Below, one piece after another: positions 32,544-43,915 of a stretch of 64,000 nt of DNA. The first letter of the stretch is position 1. Each line of letters starts with the position of its first letter. The notes under the pieces are model-generated. The model saw only the letters and a program-made list of their open reading frames with translations. It ran no database searches and was not told the origin of the DNA. Both the position numbers and the translations under genes were made by a program. The stretch is from assembly GCA_012274445.1 (NCBI GenBank), contig JAAROD010000080.1:1736001-1800000 (forward strand), given 5' to 3'. The DNA is from Sclerotiophoma versabilis. Its lineage: Eukaryota; Ascomycota; Dothideomycetes; Pleosporales; Didymellaceae.

Positions 32544-33827
32544 CTACAACTTGGCTAAAATGCCGTTATGCTCTAGAACGCTCAAATGATTGCGAGTAAT
32601 TTCATTCACCGATCGGCACCCGGCCAATGCCATTGTAGACTTGAATTCTTCGAGCAAGATTCTGATAGCAAGCTCCACACCCTCTTGTCCTTTGTACTGA
32701 GTAGGGTTAGTGTTTAGTTTGTGGCGCATAAGGATCACTACACCTACGGCCAGGCCCCAAATAGCGATTCTTCCAAGGAAGCAAAACTCAGCACCAAGCG
32801 CGATGGCTTTGAAGATGTCCGATCCTCTTCTTATCCCTCCGTCTACCGCAATCTGAATATGACCCTTTGCGATTGGTGCGCATTGCCGTAGAGAGTCGAG
32901 GGTAGCTGGAACACCGTCTAGCTGGCGTCCGCCATGGTTCGAAATGACAACGCCATCTACGCCTGCCGCTATTGCCTGCTCAACATCTTCTGGCGATGAG
33001 ATTCCCTTGAGCCAGATTTGCATCTTGGTGTTTGCCTTCAGCCAGGGAATGATTTCTTCCCACTCAAGGGTATCATCGAAAGCTTGAGGACCATTGTTTT
33101 TGCCGTCTGGTGCGCCAAACTCATCCTGACCCTCTGACAATAAGTTGGGAAACGACATGCCTTTGGGCAATGTGAAGTTCGAACGCATTTCGCCCAACCG
33201 GCGACCGAGTACGGGCACATCGACTGAAAGAAAGAGCGCCCGATATCCAGCACCTGCAAACAGATTAGCACTGCTCTGAGGTGTTCAGGGGCGTTTGCGT
33301 CACTCACTTTCTGCTCTCTTGAGCAGTTGTATGGTTATGCTCCTATCCTTCACAATACACATCTGCATCATGTAAGGGTTCCCAGTGCCCTGCGCGATTA
33401 CCTCTTCTAATGATATCGTGGCGTACGAGGACAAAGCCATCGGTATCCCCATCTTTGCTGCTGCTCTCGATGTTGCAATTTCTCCATCCTTATGGGCGAG
33501 GCAGTGCATTGCACTGGGACTGAAGCCGCAAGGAAAGGTGATCTTCTTGCCAAATATCTCGGCGCTCGTGTCCATGTTGGAAACATTTCTCAAGATGCGA
33601 GGACGGATCTTATATCTATCGTACGCTGTCACGTTCTCTCGAAGCCTAAAGATGCTCAGTCAGCCGCCGCACGTACTGTCCACTACTTCGTGCACTCACG
33701 TTATCATGTCCATAGCACCACCATTGTAGTATTCCCGGAAGCCGTCAGAAAGATTCTCTGACCCATAGTGCTCGAGATCGCGGATTGAGAAAACGAGGGA
33801 ATCAAGTGCAGGTGGACGGTTGGCCAT
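32544..33827 (-). CDS. FMN-dependent 2-hydroxy-acid oxidase/dehydrogenase
   Basis: TIM-barrel flavoenzyme of the glycolate oxidase/lactate/mandelate dehydrogenase family, 374 aa, oxidising an (S)-2-hydroxy acid to the 2-keto acid. Model complement(join(32544..32696,32748..33253,33308..33645,33700..33827)). No cytochrome b5 domain precedes it, so it is not a mitochondrial cytochrome b2. Family landmarks are EYYNGGAMDM near the start, FPCGFSPSAMHCLAHKDGE, the lysine of IWLKGI (about 238), the catalytic His near 262 in ISNHGGRQLDG and the phosphate-binding VDGGIRRGSDIFKAIALGA. The last intron is 51 nt with no stop in frame, so its retention would only insert 17 residues after WGLA; the family normally reads WGLAYKGQEGV, which supports splicing. 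It is convergent with the Zn2Cys6 gene and divergent from the DHDPS-family gene. Confidence 0.92.
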
Positions 33828-34308
33828 TCTTCAATTCAATTGATTGGCCGTTTCTCTAAATTCCTGAAGAAATGATGGTACAATATACTGGCGCTCGACG
33901 TCGTCGCGACCGGTTTGGTCTTCCAGACATTGGTGGGGACTGTAGCTGGGAGCGTGACCTGACCACGGAACGATGAAATGTTCTATCGCGGAAAACCATA
34001 CTGGTTTGAGCGCGGCGCCATCAATGGCTACTCTCTGCGCAATCTTTGAAGCAAAGAGAATGGACTCGGAAGCCGTTACGGATGCGCGATTTGAGCATCT
34101 TACACTACACTTGCCCAATGGGGAAGGAGTCTCCTACGTTGACTAGCCGTCGTCGGAGTAATGTACGGATCTCCAAGAACCCCTCCAACCACAAAAGAGC
34201 TTCTCAACGTGTTAGATGAAAGCCTTGCATTTTACTCTTCTGTTGTTTCAGTATACTGCCTTACGATACATCTTCTGATACCGAGATCTTCTTACCTTTT
34301 TAAACAAA
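33828..34308. promoter_or_regulatory. Divergent promoter of oxidase and DHDPS-family genes, with zinc-cluster-type sites
   Basis: 481 bp shared by two start codons. It contains CGG-N3-CCG at 34067-34075 (an inverted CGG pair) and CCG-N4-CGG at 34147-34156 (an everted pair), the kinds of site bound by Zn2Cys6 dimers. Such short motifs also occur by chance, so function is inferred from their position between two cluster genes next to a Zn2Cys6 gene. Confidence 0.45.
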
Positions 34309-35232
34309 ATGGTACCTCAAGAGTTGAAAGGCATCCTCGTTGCCCTAATTACTCCATTCACAGACGACGGTATTCAAGTCCACGAGGGGCGCCTCGAAGC
34401 CCACATCAATCGTATGATTGATGCAGGCGTACACGGTCTCGTACCTGGCGGCACAACTGGGGAATTTACAGCCATGACACTGGATGAGAGAAAACAGGTC
34501 ACAGAACTTTGTGTCAAATATGCAGCAGGCCGCGTTCCTGTTGTTTCAGGTGCAGGTGCGCTCTCCACTAAGGATTGTGTCGAGCTTGCTGTGCACGCTG
34601 CCAAGGTCGGTGCGGCAGCTACCATGATCGTTCCTCCTTTCTACGACCCAGTCAACTACGAGCAATTCCGAGAGCTTTGCAAGGAAGTCTATGAAGCATC
34701 CAAGATTCCCATCGTCTACTACAACATCCCCTCTGCTAGCGGTCTCACACTCTCACCGTCCGAGATGGTCTCTTTAAAGGATGTTGGTGTACATTACTTG
34801 AAGGACACTTCCGGTAACGCACCTGCGCTTACAGAACTCCTATTCGAACTCGACGACCAGATCACTGCCTTCAACGGCTGGGATACCCTCACATTCTACG
34901 GTCTAGCCGCCGGCGCAAAGGGTTCGGTGTGGGGTGCGACCAACGTCATTCCTGAGCTGTCAGTCGAACTTTGGAACGCAGTTGCCATCGAAGGTAACAT
35001 CAAGAAGGGTCGCGAGCTGTGGAGAAAGATCTTCCCTGTTTGCAAGTTCCTCGAATCGTATAACTACCCATCGGCGATTAAGACAGGTATGGAGCTGAGG
35101 GGTTGGGAAACTGGTGGCTTGAGGAAGCCTTTCAAATTGCTGGGGCAGAAGCAGACAGATGAGTTTGCGCAGATTATAGAGGCTTCCGGGTCGCAGGTTC
35201 AGAAGGCGAAGTGGTTGTCGAACGGTTCTTAG
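34309..35232 (+). CDS. DHDPS/KDG-aldolase family enzyme
   Basis: Class I aldolase/dehydratase of the dihydrodipicolinate synthase/N-acetylneuraminate lyase superfamily, 307 aa, without introns. The active site is complete: GGTTGE (47-52), the proton-relay tyrosine of VYYNIPSASG (about 138) and the Schiff-base lysine of YLKDTSGN (165). Filamentous fungi make lysine through alpha-aminoadipate, so a biosynthetic DapA role is unlikely; fungal members cleave 2-keto-3-deoxy or 4-hydroxy-2-keto acids. Its active-site surroundings differ from those of the lga1-type gene at 54190, so the two are distant paralogues with different substrates. It is divergent from the hydroxy-acid oxidase and convergent with the aldehyde dehydrogenase, a layout suggesting a joint pathway. 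The exact reaction cannot be read from the sequence. Confidence 0.9.
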   Translation: MVPQELKGILVALITPFTDDGIQVHEGRLEAHINRMIDAGVHGLVPGGTTGEFTAMTLDERKQVTELCVKYAAGRVPVVSGAGALSTKDCVELAVHAAKVGAAATMIVPPFYDPVNYEQFRELCKEVYEASKIPIVYYNIPSASGLTLSPSEMVSLKDVGVHYLKDTSGNAPALTELLFELDDQITAFNGWDTLTFYGLAAGAKGSVWGATNVIPELSVELWNAVAIEGNIKKGRELWRKIFPVCKFLESYNYPSAIKTGMELRGWETGGLRKPFKLLGQKQTDEFAQIIEASGSQVQKAKWLSNGS

Positions 35233-35629
35233 GCATTCCAAGGGATGAATAAAGAACTTTGGAGTAATGCATTCGATGCACAATGATGATATGATGAGAG
35301 AGAACTTAATCCAGGGCTTCATCGTGACCATTAGTCTATCGGGAGTGCCCCCTCCTTCACCAATCGTGAGGACTCTCTGAATACATCTTCTATACCGGCT
35401 TCATAGTCAAAGCTAGCGATAGACGTACTCAACCAATTTATTACAGTATCGTGGCGGACTCACGCCGGGACCGATAAGGAAGATAAAATGGGTCAGGGTG
35501 TGCAAAGAAGCGCAACGGTCAATTTCCAGACTGAAGCCTAATCACAACTTATTCGCAGTAACAAGTGGGTAGCAGTGTGCGAGACCGGTTAACCTTTTAT
35601 TGGGGCTATCCAATCTTACACATTCGCCT
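35233..35629. other. Convergent 3' region, DHDPS-family and ALDH genes
   Basis: 397 bp between two stop codons facing each other. No coding signal; presumed 3' UTRs and terminators. Confidence 0.5.
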
Positions 35630-37175
35630 CTATAGTTTGTTACCCATGTTGATGTGCACCGCCTTGACCTGGGAATAAGCCTCCAGACCAGCCTGTCCCA
35701 GCTCACGCCCAATTCCTGACTGCTTAACGCCACCAAATGGTACCCTATAGTCACAATCTTGACTACTGTTTACCCAAACCATACCAGAGTCAATTTCTGA
35801 TGCTACCCTGTGCGCCCTTTCCAGATCCTTCGTGAATACGGCAGCCCCGAGACCGTAGATCGTGTCGTTGGCCATCTCAATAGCCTCAACTTCACTTTTG
35901 AAAGTAGCGATGACGACAAAAGGCCCGAACACCTCTTCGCGGTAGATTCGCATGTTGGACGATACTCCAGTGAAGACTGTGGGCTTGATGTAGTACCCAT
36001 CTCCGCTGCGGGCTTCTCCACCCTCGACGAGCTCGGCGCCTTCTTGTTTGCCAATTTCGACGTATGAGAGAATCCGTTCGTATTGTTGCTTTGTGACCTG
36101 AGGACCTTGGAAGGTGTTTGCACTCCATTGGTCGCCGATAACCGAAACCTCTGAGATCTGCTTGCGAAACTTCTCAATAAACGTGTCGAAGATAGACTCT
36201 TGTATCAAGATGCGAGATGTCGCTGTGCAGATCTGACCCTGATTCGACATGATACCGTAGTGTGACCACTTGATAGCTTGCTCCATATCTGCATCATCAA
36301 AAACGAGGAGTGGTGACTTGCCCCCAGTCTCGAGTGTGATGTTCTTCAGCCCAACTGCAGCCATCGTCATGATTTGTGTTGCTGTAGCTGTGGATCCTGT
36401 GAATGCAACCTTGTCAACCGCTGGGTGCTGGACCAGCGCAGAACCAGCTTCGCGTCCAAGACCGTTGACAATGTTGACCACACCAGGAGGAAAGCCAGCC
36501 TCCTTGATGAGCTTCGCAAAGACGAGAATCGAGAGTGGTGTTTGCTCCGCCGGTTTGAGAACAATGGTATTTCCGCAAGCCAGCGCAGGGCCAAGCTTCC
36601 AGCAGGCCATCGAGAGAGGGTAGTTCCAAGGAATGATCTGCGCAACAACACCTATCGGCTGGCGCATGGTGTAGGCGAACTTCTGTGGTGTCGTACTTAT
36701 TGTTTGGCCGTGAATCTTGTCTGCCCAGCCTCCATAGTACCGGATTGTGTTGAATGCTTCGGGGAGATCGTCGTTGTATGCTACGCTGTATGGCTTGCCT
36801 GGCTGGGTCAGTATTATCCTTCGAAATATAACGAGCACACCTACCATTGTCCCACGCATCGATTGTTGCCAGGAGCTCGTGGTTCTGTTCCATCAAATCT
36901 GCAAGTTTCACCATCAGCCGCCCACGGTCGGTGTTGGGCAATAGTTTCCATTCTGGGCTCTTCAACGCCTTCTTCGCAGCGTTTACAGCACGGTCAATAT
37001 CATCTGGTGTCGCAGCCTGAACTGCGGCAATTTCTTTTTCCGTTGCAGGGTCAATTGATGATATCGTATTCTCAGGCTTAGTGGAATCAACGAACTCATT
37101 GTTGATGAACAGACCAGTAGGCTGCTCCCACTCCTTGCCATTGGGGGCTTTCAGAGTGATAATCATGGGTGCCAT
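35630..37175 (-). CDS. NAD(P)-dependent aldehyde dehydrogenase
   Basis: Cytosolic-type ALDH of 499 aa, model complement(join(35630..36798,36845..37175)); the 46-bp intron splits the Gly codon of DNGKPYSV. The chain shows the usual domain order: GLFINNEFVDS, IIPWNYPL (Asn of the oxyanion hole), LKPAEQTPLS, the catalytic Glu267 in LETGGKSP, the nucleophile Cys301 in NQGQICTATSR, EEVFGPFVV, and PFGGVKQSGIGRE. The coenzyme loop reads FTGSTATATQ where FTGSTEVG is more usual, a mild variation. No targeting peptide is seen. It forms the right edge of the candidate catabolic cluster and would oxidise an aldehyde released by the aldolase-like neighbour; substrate unknown. Confidence 0.93.
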
Positions 37176-38142
37176 TTCTGCAGCGATTTGACAGCCCTGC
37201 GGGTATCGTGAACGATAATGAGTTCGTGCAAGTTTTCGCTGTGCAGCGACGATAATCTGGTATCAAGATAAATGTCAGGCCGGGCAAAGAGTTTTGCGCA
37301 GCTTACAGTTATCCGGTGGTATCACTCTACTATTATGACGTCGGCCCCAAACTAAGAATCAAGCTGGCATTGAGCTCGGAATCGAAGGCTCCTCTCGCAT
37401 TGCACTGCATACAATGCTTACCCACACGCGATTACCGTATCGTTCCTTGGGAAAGAGGAGATGACGGTCAGAGCGTTCGGAAGACTAGTTGGTCAATGCG
37501 TCGGAACCAGCCTGCCGCTTTCGGAAACTCACTCCTTCTATCTTTCTGGAACGACAATTAGCTCTTCGTAACGTCTCCATCTCGGTAGTAAACCTTGTGT
37601 TAGTGTGAGTTCTGCCAAGAGATAGCCGGCGATAGCTACCGGACATATGCAGAGTAGCGTACACACTGCACGCAAGAAAACTTGGGGAAATCCACGTGTG
37701 CTTTGTACCCAGAGCCCAATCTGAGGTATTAAGGATAGTAATGTCAGTCTATGAACAACCAATGTCCGTGTCATCATGAATGGGTGAAAGAATGCCCGAA
37801 GCTGAGAGATACGAAATACGGTGAGTACACCTTGAAGTACAGCGAGGGTGTCATGTTCAGCCTTCTCACGGGAAAGCCAAGTCCTTCAACTCGTCTATTT
37901 CCCATTTCTGTTACTTCAAGAGTATTTGCAGAATGACCAAGATTGAGATGAAAGCTTTACCTGCCTGCTATTCTGTGTTGGCAAGGCAGGCTTACGTTGC
38001 TGTTCTCTCGCAATTCAAAGATCGTGCTATTATATCCAACGTGTGCTGCAGTACGTGAAGCTTCATCGAGATTATGGAAGGACGTGTGAACATTGTATAC
38101 AGACGTAACACAAAAACTTACATAGGGCTACAAAAAAACCGT
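37176..38142. other. Intergenic, nothing recognised
   Basis: About 970 bp holding the ALDH promoter on the left and the SDH5 3' region on the right. Short frames on the + strand have no recognisable content. Confidence 0.45.
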
Positions 38143-39247
38143 TTATGCCGCCTGGTCAAAATTGCGGATAGGAGGCATCATACCCAGCCCTTTACCCTCC
38201 GACTCCTTCGCCGCGCCCGCTGTGTCTGTAACTCCGCCTGCACTCCTCTCCTTGACATGGCGCCTCAACAGCGACAGAATTTCGCTGCCCTTCCATCTCT
38301 GTGGCACGGGCCTGTACGCAGGCTTGAACGTGCCTACAGTCTGCGCCCATTCGCCGCTACCGGGCTCGCGCTTCCACTCATCCTTCGATTGCATATCCTT
38401 GCCCTGAGCGTTCTGTGTGGCGAGGTTATCGTGACCACCTTCAGCGGTCTCATGGGAGGTCGGTGTGGGCTCCTGCGTGGCCCAGTAGTAGATATCCCAG
38501 TCGTTCTCGTCGAGGAAAAGATCGTATTGCTGAAGGAGCTGGGGGGACATTGTGCCCAGTTTCGCATCGGCGAAGGTGCTGAGGAGGAGGTCGCTCTCTA
38601 GAGTTCCTCTCTTACGACTCTGGTCTGGCAGACATTAGCGTGTGCAGAACGAGGAAGTGGTTCGTCTGGTAAGAAATTCTTGGCATAGAAGGGCAACGCA
38701 GGGGCAGTAGAACGGACATAGTAATCGTGCACGCATGGTATTCGCATCCTCTCCAGTCCGTCTTATCGGCTCAACCTTGAACCTGGAAAAGGTACAAAGT
38801 GAGCATATATCCTAGATTGGCTACCCAATTACAAGATGCTGCTTACTTGGCGCCCTCCATCTCTCCAACACCAAGCTCAGCGTTGTTTCCACTGACTTCT
38901 GATCCCTCGCTGCTCTGAGTTCCACCAGTCATGCGTTGTGTGTTCTCCGGGACAGAGTCCTTGGGAGTGAAGTTGGGGTCCACATTCTTGATGAGCTCAG
39001 GTGGGGGCGCATCCTTGCCAACTGAGGGCATCTCGTTTGCGATGGTCGAGGTCGTGTTCGTCATGTGAGGATTGAGGTTCTTTTCCATTTGAAACTTGCG
39101 GTACTGCTCGGAGGTGTCATTCGTGCGCTTGTTAAGAGCTTCAAATTGGTTGTTGCGAGCAGCCGAGGTGCTGAAGGAGCGGTAGGCCGAGCGCTGGGCA
39201 GCGACGAAAGCGCGCGACGAGCGCATAGCAAGCCTGGAAGAAGCCAT
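38143..39247 (-). CDS. SDH5: Succinate dehydrogenase assembly factor 2 (Sdh5)
   Basis: Mitochondrial matrix flavinylation factor for the SDH flavoprotein subunit. Model complement(join(38143..38624,38718..38782,38847..39247)), 315 aa. Exon 1 gives a presequence rich in Arg, Ser and Ala (MASSRLAMRSSRAFVAAQRS) and a disordered linker ending GEMEGAK. Exon 2 (65 nt) adds FKVEPIRRTGEDANTMRARL, and exon 3 adds QSRKRGTLESDLLLSTFA and YDLFLDENDWDIYYW, the family signatures. Exon 1 alone looks like a complete gene because a TAA overlaps its donor (AAgtaagc), which hides the joint. The second intron has a weak donor (gtccgt). The C-terminal extension after LLRRHV is fungal-type. Phase at both joints and the restored motif make the model strong. 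Confidence 0.92.
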
Positions 39248-42200
39248 TGTGGTGTTTGATGTTCGAGAGGGTCCAATTGGGCGATGGATGTTGATAGGGA
39301 AGAATTGGTACAGCCGAGGGAATCGAGAACGCGTCATAGCTCGCTGACTAACGCCAAACACCTTTTCTACGATCGGTCGTCCAAGTCGATTACTCGACGA
39401 TCCACATCGACCATCAACTGTCGTGGTCAACCACGCCTCTTCCGTGCGGACACACCTGGGCCCTTATCTATGAAGAAAACGTGGTGTGCACGTTATGGCC
39501 TTCATTTTGGAGGTTGCCGTTAACGTTCTCTCGTTTCTCGTCAGCTTTTGCCTTACGTTGTAAAGGTTAACATTTTATCTACGTAGAACCCACTTTGTAA
39601 CTCATGTACGCCTTTTGCGCTTGCTGTTCACTCTGCCGAAAGTTATTCCGTGCATGGTCCATCGTCTTCTCCCTTCTTGGAAAGGAGGCACCACCGAAGT
39701 CTACACTTCGCTCATAACCAGGCTCTGGACACCGGTACCCTGGCCTCTCTATTGCATAAGCACCACTATAGTGTCTCTTGAAGTCGGCCCAGCGCGCCTA
39801 TGTGCCGTTGCATCCAGGGACACGACACTCACATATTATGGTATCGCGTATCGCTGTCAACCGGGCAAATGATACAGTAAACAACGTTTCCCGTTGGTGT
39901 CTGGACTTGCGGTATATCTAAGGTTGATAAGGGTCTAGCAAAAATGTTATTCGCTCGCGGCCTCTATACGAAGGAAGTTGATGTTTGGTACTCTCTGCGA
40001 GCCCGAGGTCGTTGTAAGCCCGGCTGAGTTGTGCGTATAACCGGCTGCTGGACGTTCAAGGCAGGCCTGCATGAAGTGTTTGTGCGAACACAAGAAGATC
40101 ATTGAGCTTCCCTTTCTCACCTGAGGAAGTCAATAGCCAGCAAGTTCACAAGTCCCTGTTCGACGTATGCCTCTTGAATTCCGATAGTCAACCTCTTCTA
40201 AGCTCAGGCGCCTCGAGAGATCTTCAACAGCACGCGGCAATCCAAAAGTTGCATTGAGTCATCTTACGTTCGTATCTGAAATGTTGTTCGTACATACTAA
40301 TGGTATGCATGAGACTGGCGACCCGTCGGAGCGGACACACTATCGAGAATTGAATACATATGTCCACTTGGGAAAGGCATCCAGGCATTGAATTGGTTCG
40401 AAGTCAGGTATGCAGACTTCATTGCTATCATCCATATTGGCGATGCAGTGGCGGAGAACCGTTGTATTGGTAGGCGCCAAGTAGTTGCAGTGTGGTGGAG
40501 GTTTCAAAGGCGCGATATCGCTTCAAGCGATATACTCGACTCCCCAAGCCTTTGTTTGCCCTTTGGTGGTATCGATTTACCAGAGTGCAACAGTGTATAA
40601 TTCGAGATTGTGTCGCCTCGTGCGTTGATGAGCGGTTGTGCCATGCTAGTCAACGCCACGTCTTCGGATCACTCGCTGAGGATATCTTGTGAGCCTCACT
40701 GTGGCCAGACACACCGCTGTACTTTCCTGCGACAACGCTTTGCTTCTGCATACCACGAGTACAAAATCAGTCAGAATCACTGATTACAACAGCATCAATA
40801 GATACTACTGACAACCAGAGCTTGGCCGATCTATTTCTAAACCGAGCAATACCCGAGCAGCATGAGCCTCCAGGTTCGCCCTGTCACCATCAACATGTAT
40901 CATACCCACCACCCGTTTCCAATATACTTGGGACTGCAGACGACAGAAGCTTGAGTGTCAATCGACGCCTTCCCGCAAAAACCTCAGCACAAGATGTGGT
41001 GCACGCAAGTAGATTTTGTAGCGTTGCGTTGCGAAGATTGGTATCAGATCTCTATTAGTTCTGATCTTATGTTCGCCCCAGAGGAATGGACAAAGGGACA
41101 TATGAAGCAGCATGCGGAAAAATGTTCGGCTCGGTATGTACGGTGCGGCTTTGAGTCAGCGTTGTATGAGGCAAGATGTGTGCTTCAGTTGAATGACTGT
41201 TCGGTCGCACGACATCTAGACCCTGACAGGTACTGACTCTACCTTCTTTACGGAAGAACTGGGCTGTTGGTACACGATGTGGTCACTGAATTATGTACAG
41301 CCGTAATATAGCCGTACCTTGACTCGCTGACAGAGGTTGTTTGATTCAAGTTTGCGCAAAGTTGTCGGGCCTTCCTGGAGAGCCCAGAGTCAGGTGCGTC
41401 TTCTGTTGGCGGCCTGAGCCCGGCAACGCTTGCTTCACCGGATGGGGGCTGCGACCTCATCATCGAGCCTCACAGATAGTGAGCAAGTTGCCACATAATG
41501 GCGTACCATAACAACACTAGCTCTTGATTGTTTTCAGGGGAAGTATCTCTGCGTTTTTGTATTGCATGCAGAAACAATTCGACAGTTTCTCATAAAGCCT
41601 GCTGAGTGGGTCAATGTTGCGTTCGGTACAACGCACATACGTGGAGATGGCTCACGAGTATTGCTACGGTCTCCCGTATGTGTTTATTTCTTAGATTAGT
41701 CTTTAAAATGTTCCTTGTAGTTCCATACTCCTGCATGGCTGCTGCGGCCCGGACGTTGGCTGTTGCTGATCACCTCCGGCAGCTTCGTGGAAGTACCTGG
41801 AAATAGAACAGAGCCCTCTCCTCACGAAAATGTGATGCTGGATCTGGTCAAGACCAAGATATTTGGGACCATGCCAAGCGATGACATTGACCATGATACG
41901 ACAGGGTTCCCTCAGTCGACGTGCAGCACACTCGACCGTGCCATGCTTGCATGAGTGTCCAGTCGCCTTTGCTCTCGACCGTTGAAACTGCAAGCGATGT
42001 TGGCTCGCTTGCACCTGACAGCCTCTGAAACTGCTAAACCTTCTGAAATGTGCTTTGAGGATAGCCACTGGGGACTAGGCTAACTTGAGATGGTCACGCT
42101 CTGTGTTTGTGCCCTTTCTATTCACTGTTATGCCGTGCGTATCCCTTCGGCAACTGGCGGTTGAATAAGGGTTCTTTTTTCTTGATTCCCCTGATAGATA

Positions 42201-42660
42201 GATGGTGCTTGCTCAGGCCCAATTCCGGTGTCGACGGACTTTGTCCAGGCTTAAAGTGAGCAGTGCTCGCAATACTAGGGTGAGATATTAAAACCCAGAC
42301 ATGCTTCTAGACGTATATCAAGGGCTTATCGACTCTACACTGGATTTTCAGTGGAGTGGATAAAGAACGCAGCGATCATGATGCTACTAACTAGGAAAGC
42401 TACCATAAAATTACGCGGCACCGTCCGCAATGTGCAACAATCCGTCCAATACTCCTACAATTATCCATCATGACAATCCAATGCGCCTCAGGCCTTGATA
42501 GCCAAATTCTAGATGCCTTCGTTACATCATGGATCCGTACTTTCCAAGTACCGTTGCCTAGGCGCCACTGCTAAAGGGAAAGGAACAAAACTCCCTGACA
42601 TCGAAAAAAACAAAATCCAAAGGAACCATGTAGGCAACGTAGAGGACGTATCATACAGTT
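39248..42660. other. Gene-free interval of 3.4 kb
   Basis: Holds the SDH5 promoter and the 3' region of the C2H2 gene. Frames up to about 120 codons occur on both strands but none has a recognisable domain or splice partner. The stretch around 40820-41236 has two overlapping frames of about 80-90 codons that may be a decayed gene; I cannot name it. Confidence 0.4.
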
Positions 42661-43915
42661 TCATAGAAACTCTTTAGGGTTCCGGTAACGTGATGGTTTT
42701 CGAAACGTGCGAGTAGACTTCTTACGAACGCCATAGCCCCGGCGCTCTACGTTATGGACTGCACGTTCATGATCATTCCGTTTGTCTTTCCTGCGGAAGG
42801 GCCGACAACCCTCTGCTTCACTTCGACCGCACCCAACAACACTGCACCAAAAATCCTCGAAGTTCTTGAATTGATCAGAGTGAGCGCATTTGCAGTGTCG
42901 TATGAGTTCGTGGTGCCGGCCGAAAGTTTTTGAATGACATTGGGGAAACTTGCATCTAAACACTTTTCTGTGAGGGTCACAGTTTACTTCAGAGGCCTCG
43001 GTAAGAGCAGGATGACTCAAAGGACAATCTTTTGCTACTGGCTCATCCATTGAAGCTATGTGCTGAGTTGGTGCTTGGGGAAAAATTGTAGCCGAATGCG
43101 ACATATCGCACATGACTGGCTCTTCCATGAAGCCATCGCGCAAGAAAGGCGGATGATATTGCGGTGCTGGACAATCGGGCCATGGAGAATAGTAGCGTTG
43201 GGAGGGCAGTTGAGCAGCATTAGGCCATTGCGAATGTAAACTTGGCATGGGTGCGGTGTCTTGCGCGAACACGTATTGCAGATTTTCTGTGTCAGCTTGG
43301 ATTCCGGGATCCGCGTGGTACTCTCTGACTCTCAAACCGTTGGTGGCAGGAGCACAACGGGAGTTTTCGAATGTGAGCCAGGAGGCACCAAGGTACTGCG
43401 TCTGATCGTATGGGTTTGTGGTAGATGGACTCATCAAATGGACAGCAGCGTTGTAGTTAAAGTCGTAGATGCTACATATTGTACAGTCAGCCCCTCGAGT
43501 CGGATATCCAAGTAAGAGAAGACCTACTAGGCGCCCGGTTGTGTATGGTGAACACCGTGTTGTCCAAGGCTTCCGGGTGATGCGTAGTGTCTAATCGGAC
43601 AATTGTGATGAAACTCCTGTGGATCCACCGATGCCGAGAGAGCTGGCACGGCTGGCAAAGGTCGGAGAGGCGGCGGCTCAAGCCACTTGGAGAAGATGGG
43701 TTGTGAAGTCGAGACACATGCTCTGTCTACGGCTGGAGGCTGTGGATATAACTGGACTGGCCAGTTGTTACCATCTAGTCACGGAGACGAAGTTCTATTC
43801 GAGCTTGAAGGAAGTAGGTCAGGAACTTACTATGATTATAGTCTTCCGCACATTCGTCAAGCCAATGTTGATCGCTTGTATACTCGGGCTGCCTTGAGAA
43901 GGAGCGATTGACCAT
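42661..43915 (-). CDS. C2H2 zinc-finger protein (intact member of a local family)
   Basis: Putative DNA-binding protein of 380 aa, model complement(join(42661..43471,43528..43774,43831..43915)). The start is MVNRSFSRQPEYTSDQHWLD; both introns (56 bp each) are fixed by phase and give continuous Pro/Gln/His-rich sequence with no stops. Two C-terminal fingers are complete: FRCKFPQCHSKTFGRHHELI with Cys284, Cys289, His303, His308, and FWCSVVGCGRSEAEGCRPF with Cys320, Cys325, His345, His350, followed by a basic tail. This double-finger layout, ending in RRKDKRNDHERAVH, is common in uncharacterised fungal regulators. Two broken relatives lie downstream on the same strand (45.9 and 47.7 kb), so the family appears to have expanded locally and then decayed. 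Confidence 0.82.

Noticed and set aside
40820..41236. Overlapping 78- and 93-codon plus-strand frames
   Set aside because: They compete for the same DNA, have no recognised pattern and no splice partner; mentioned only as a possible decayed gene.
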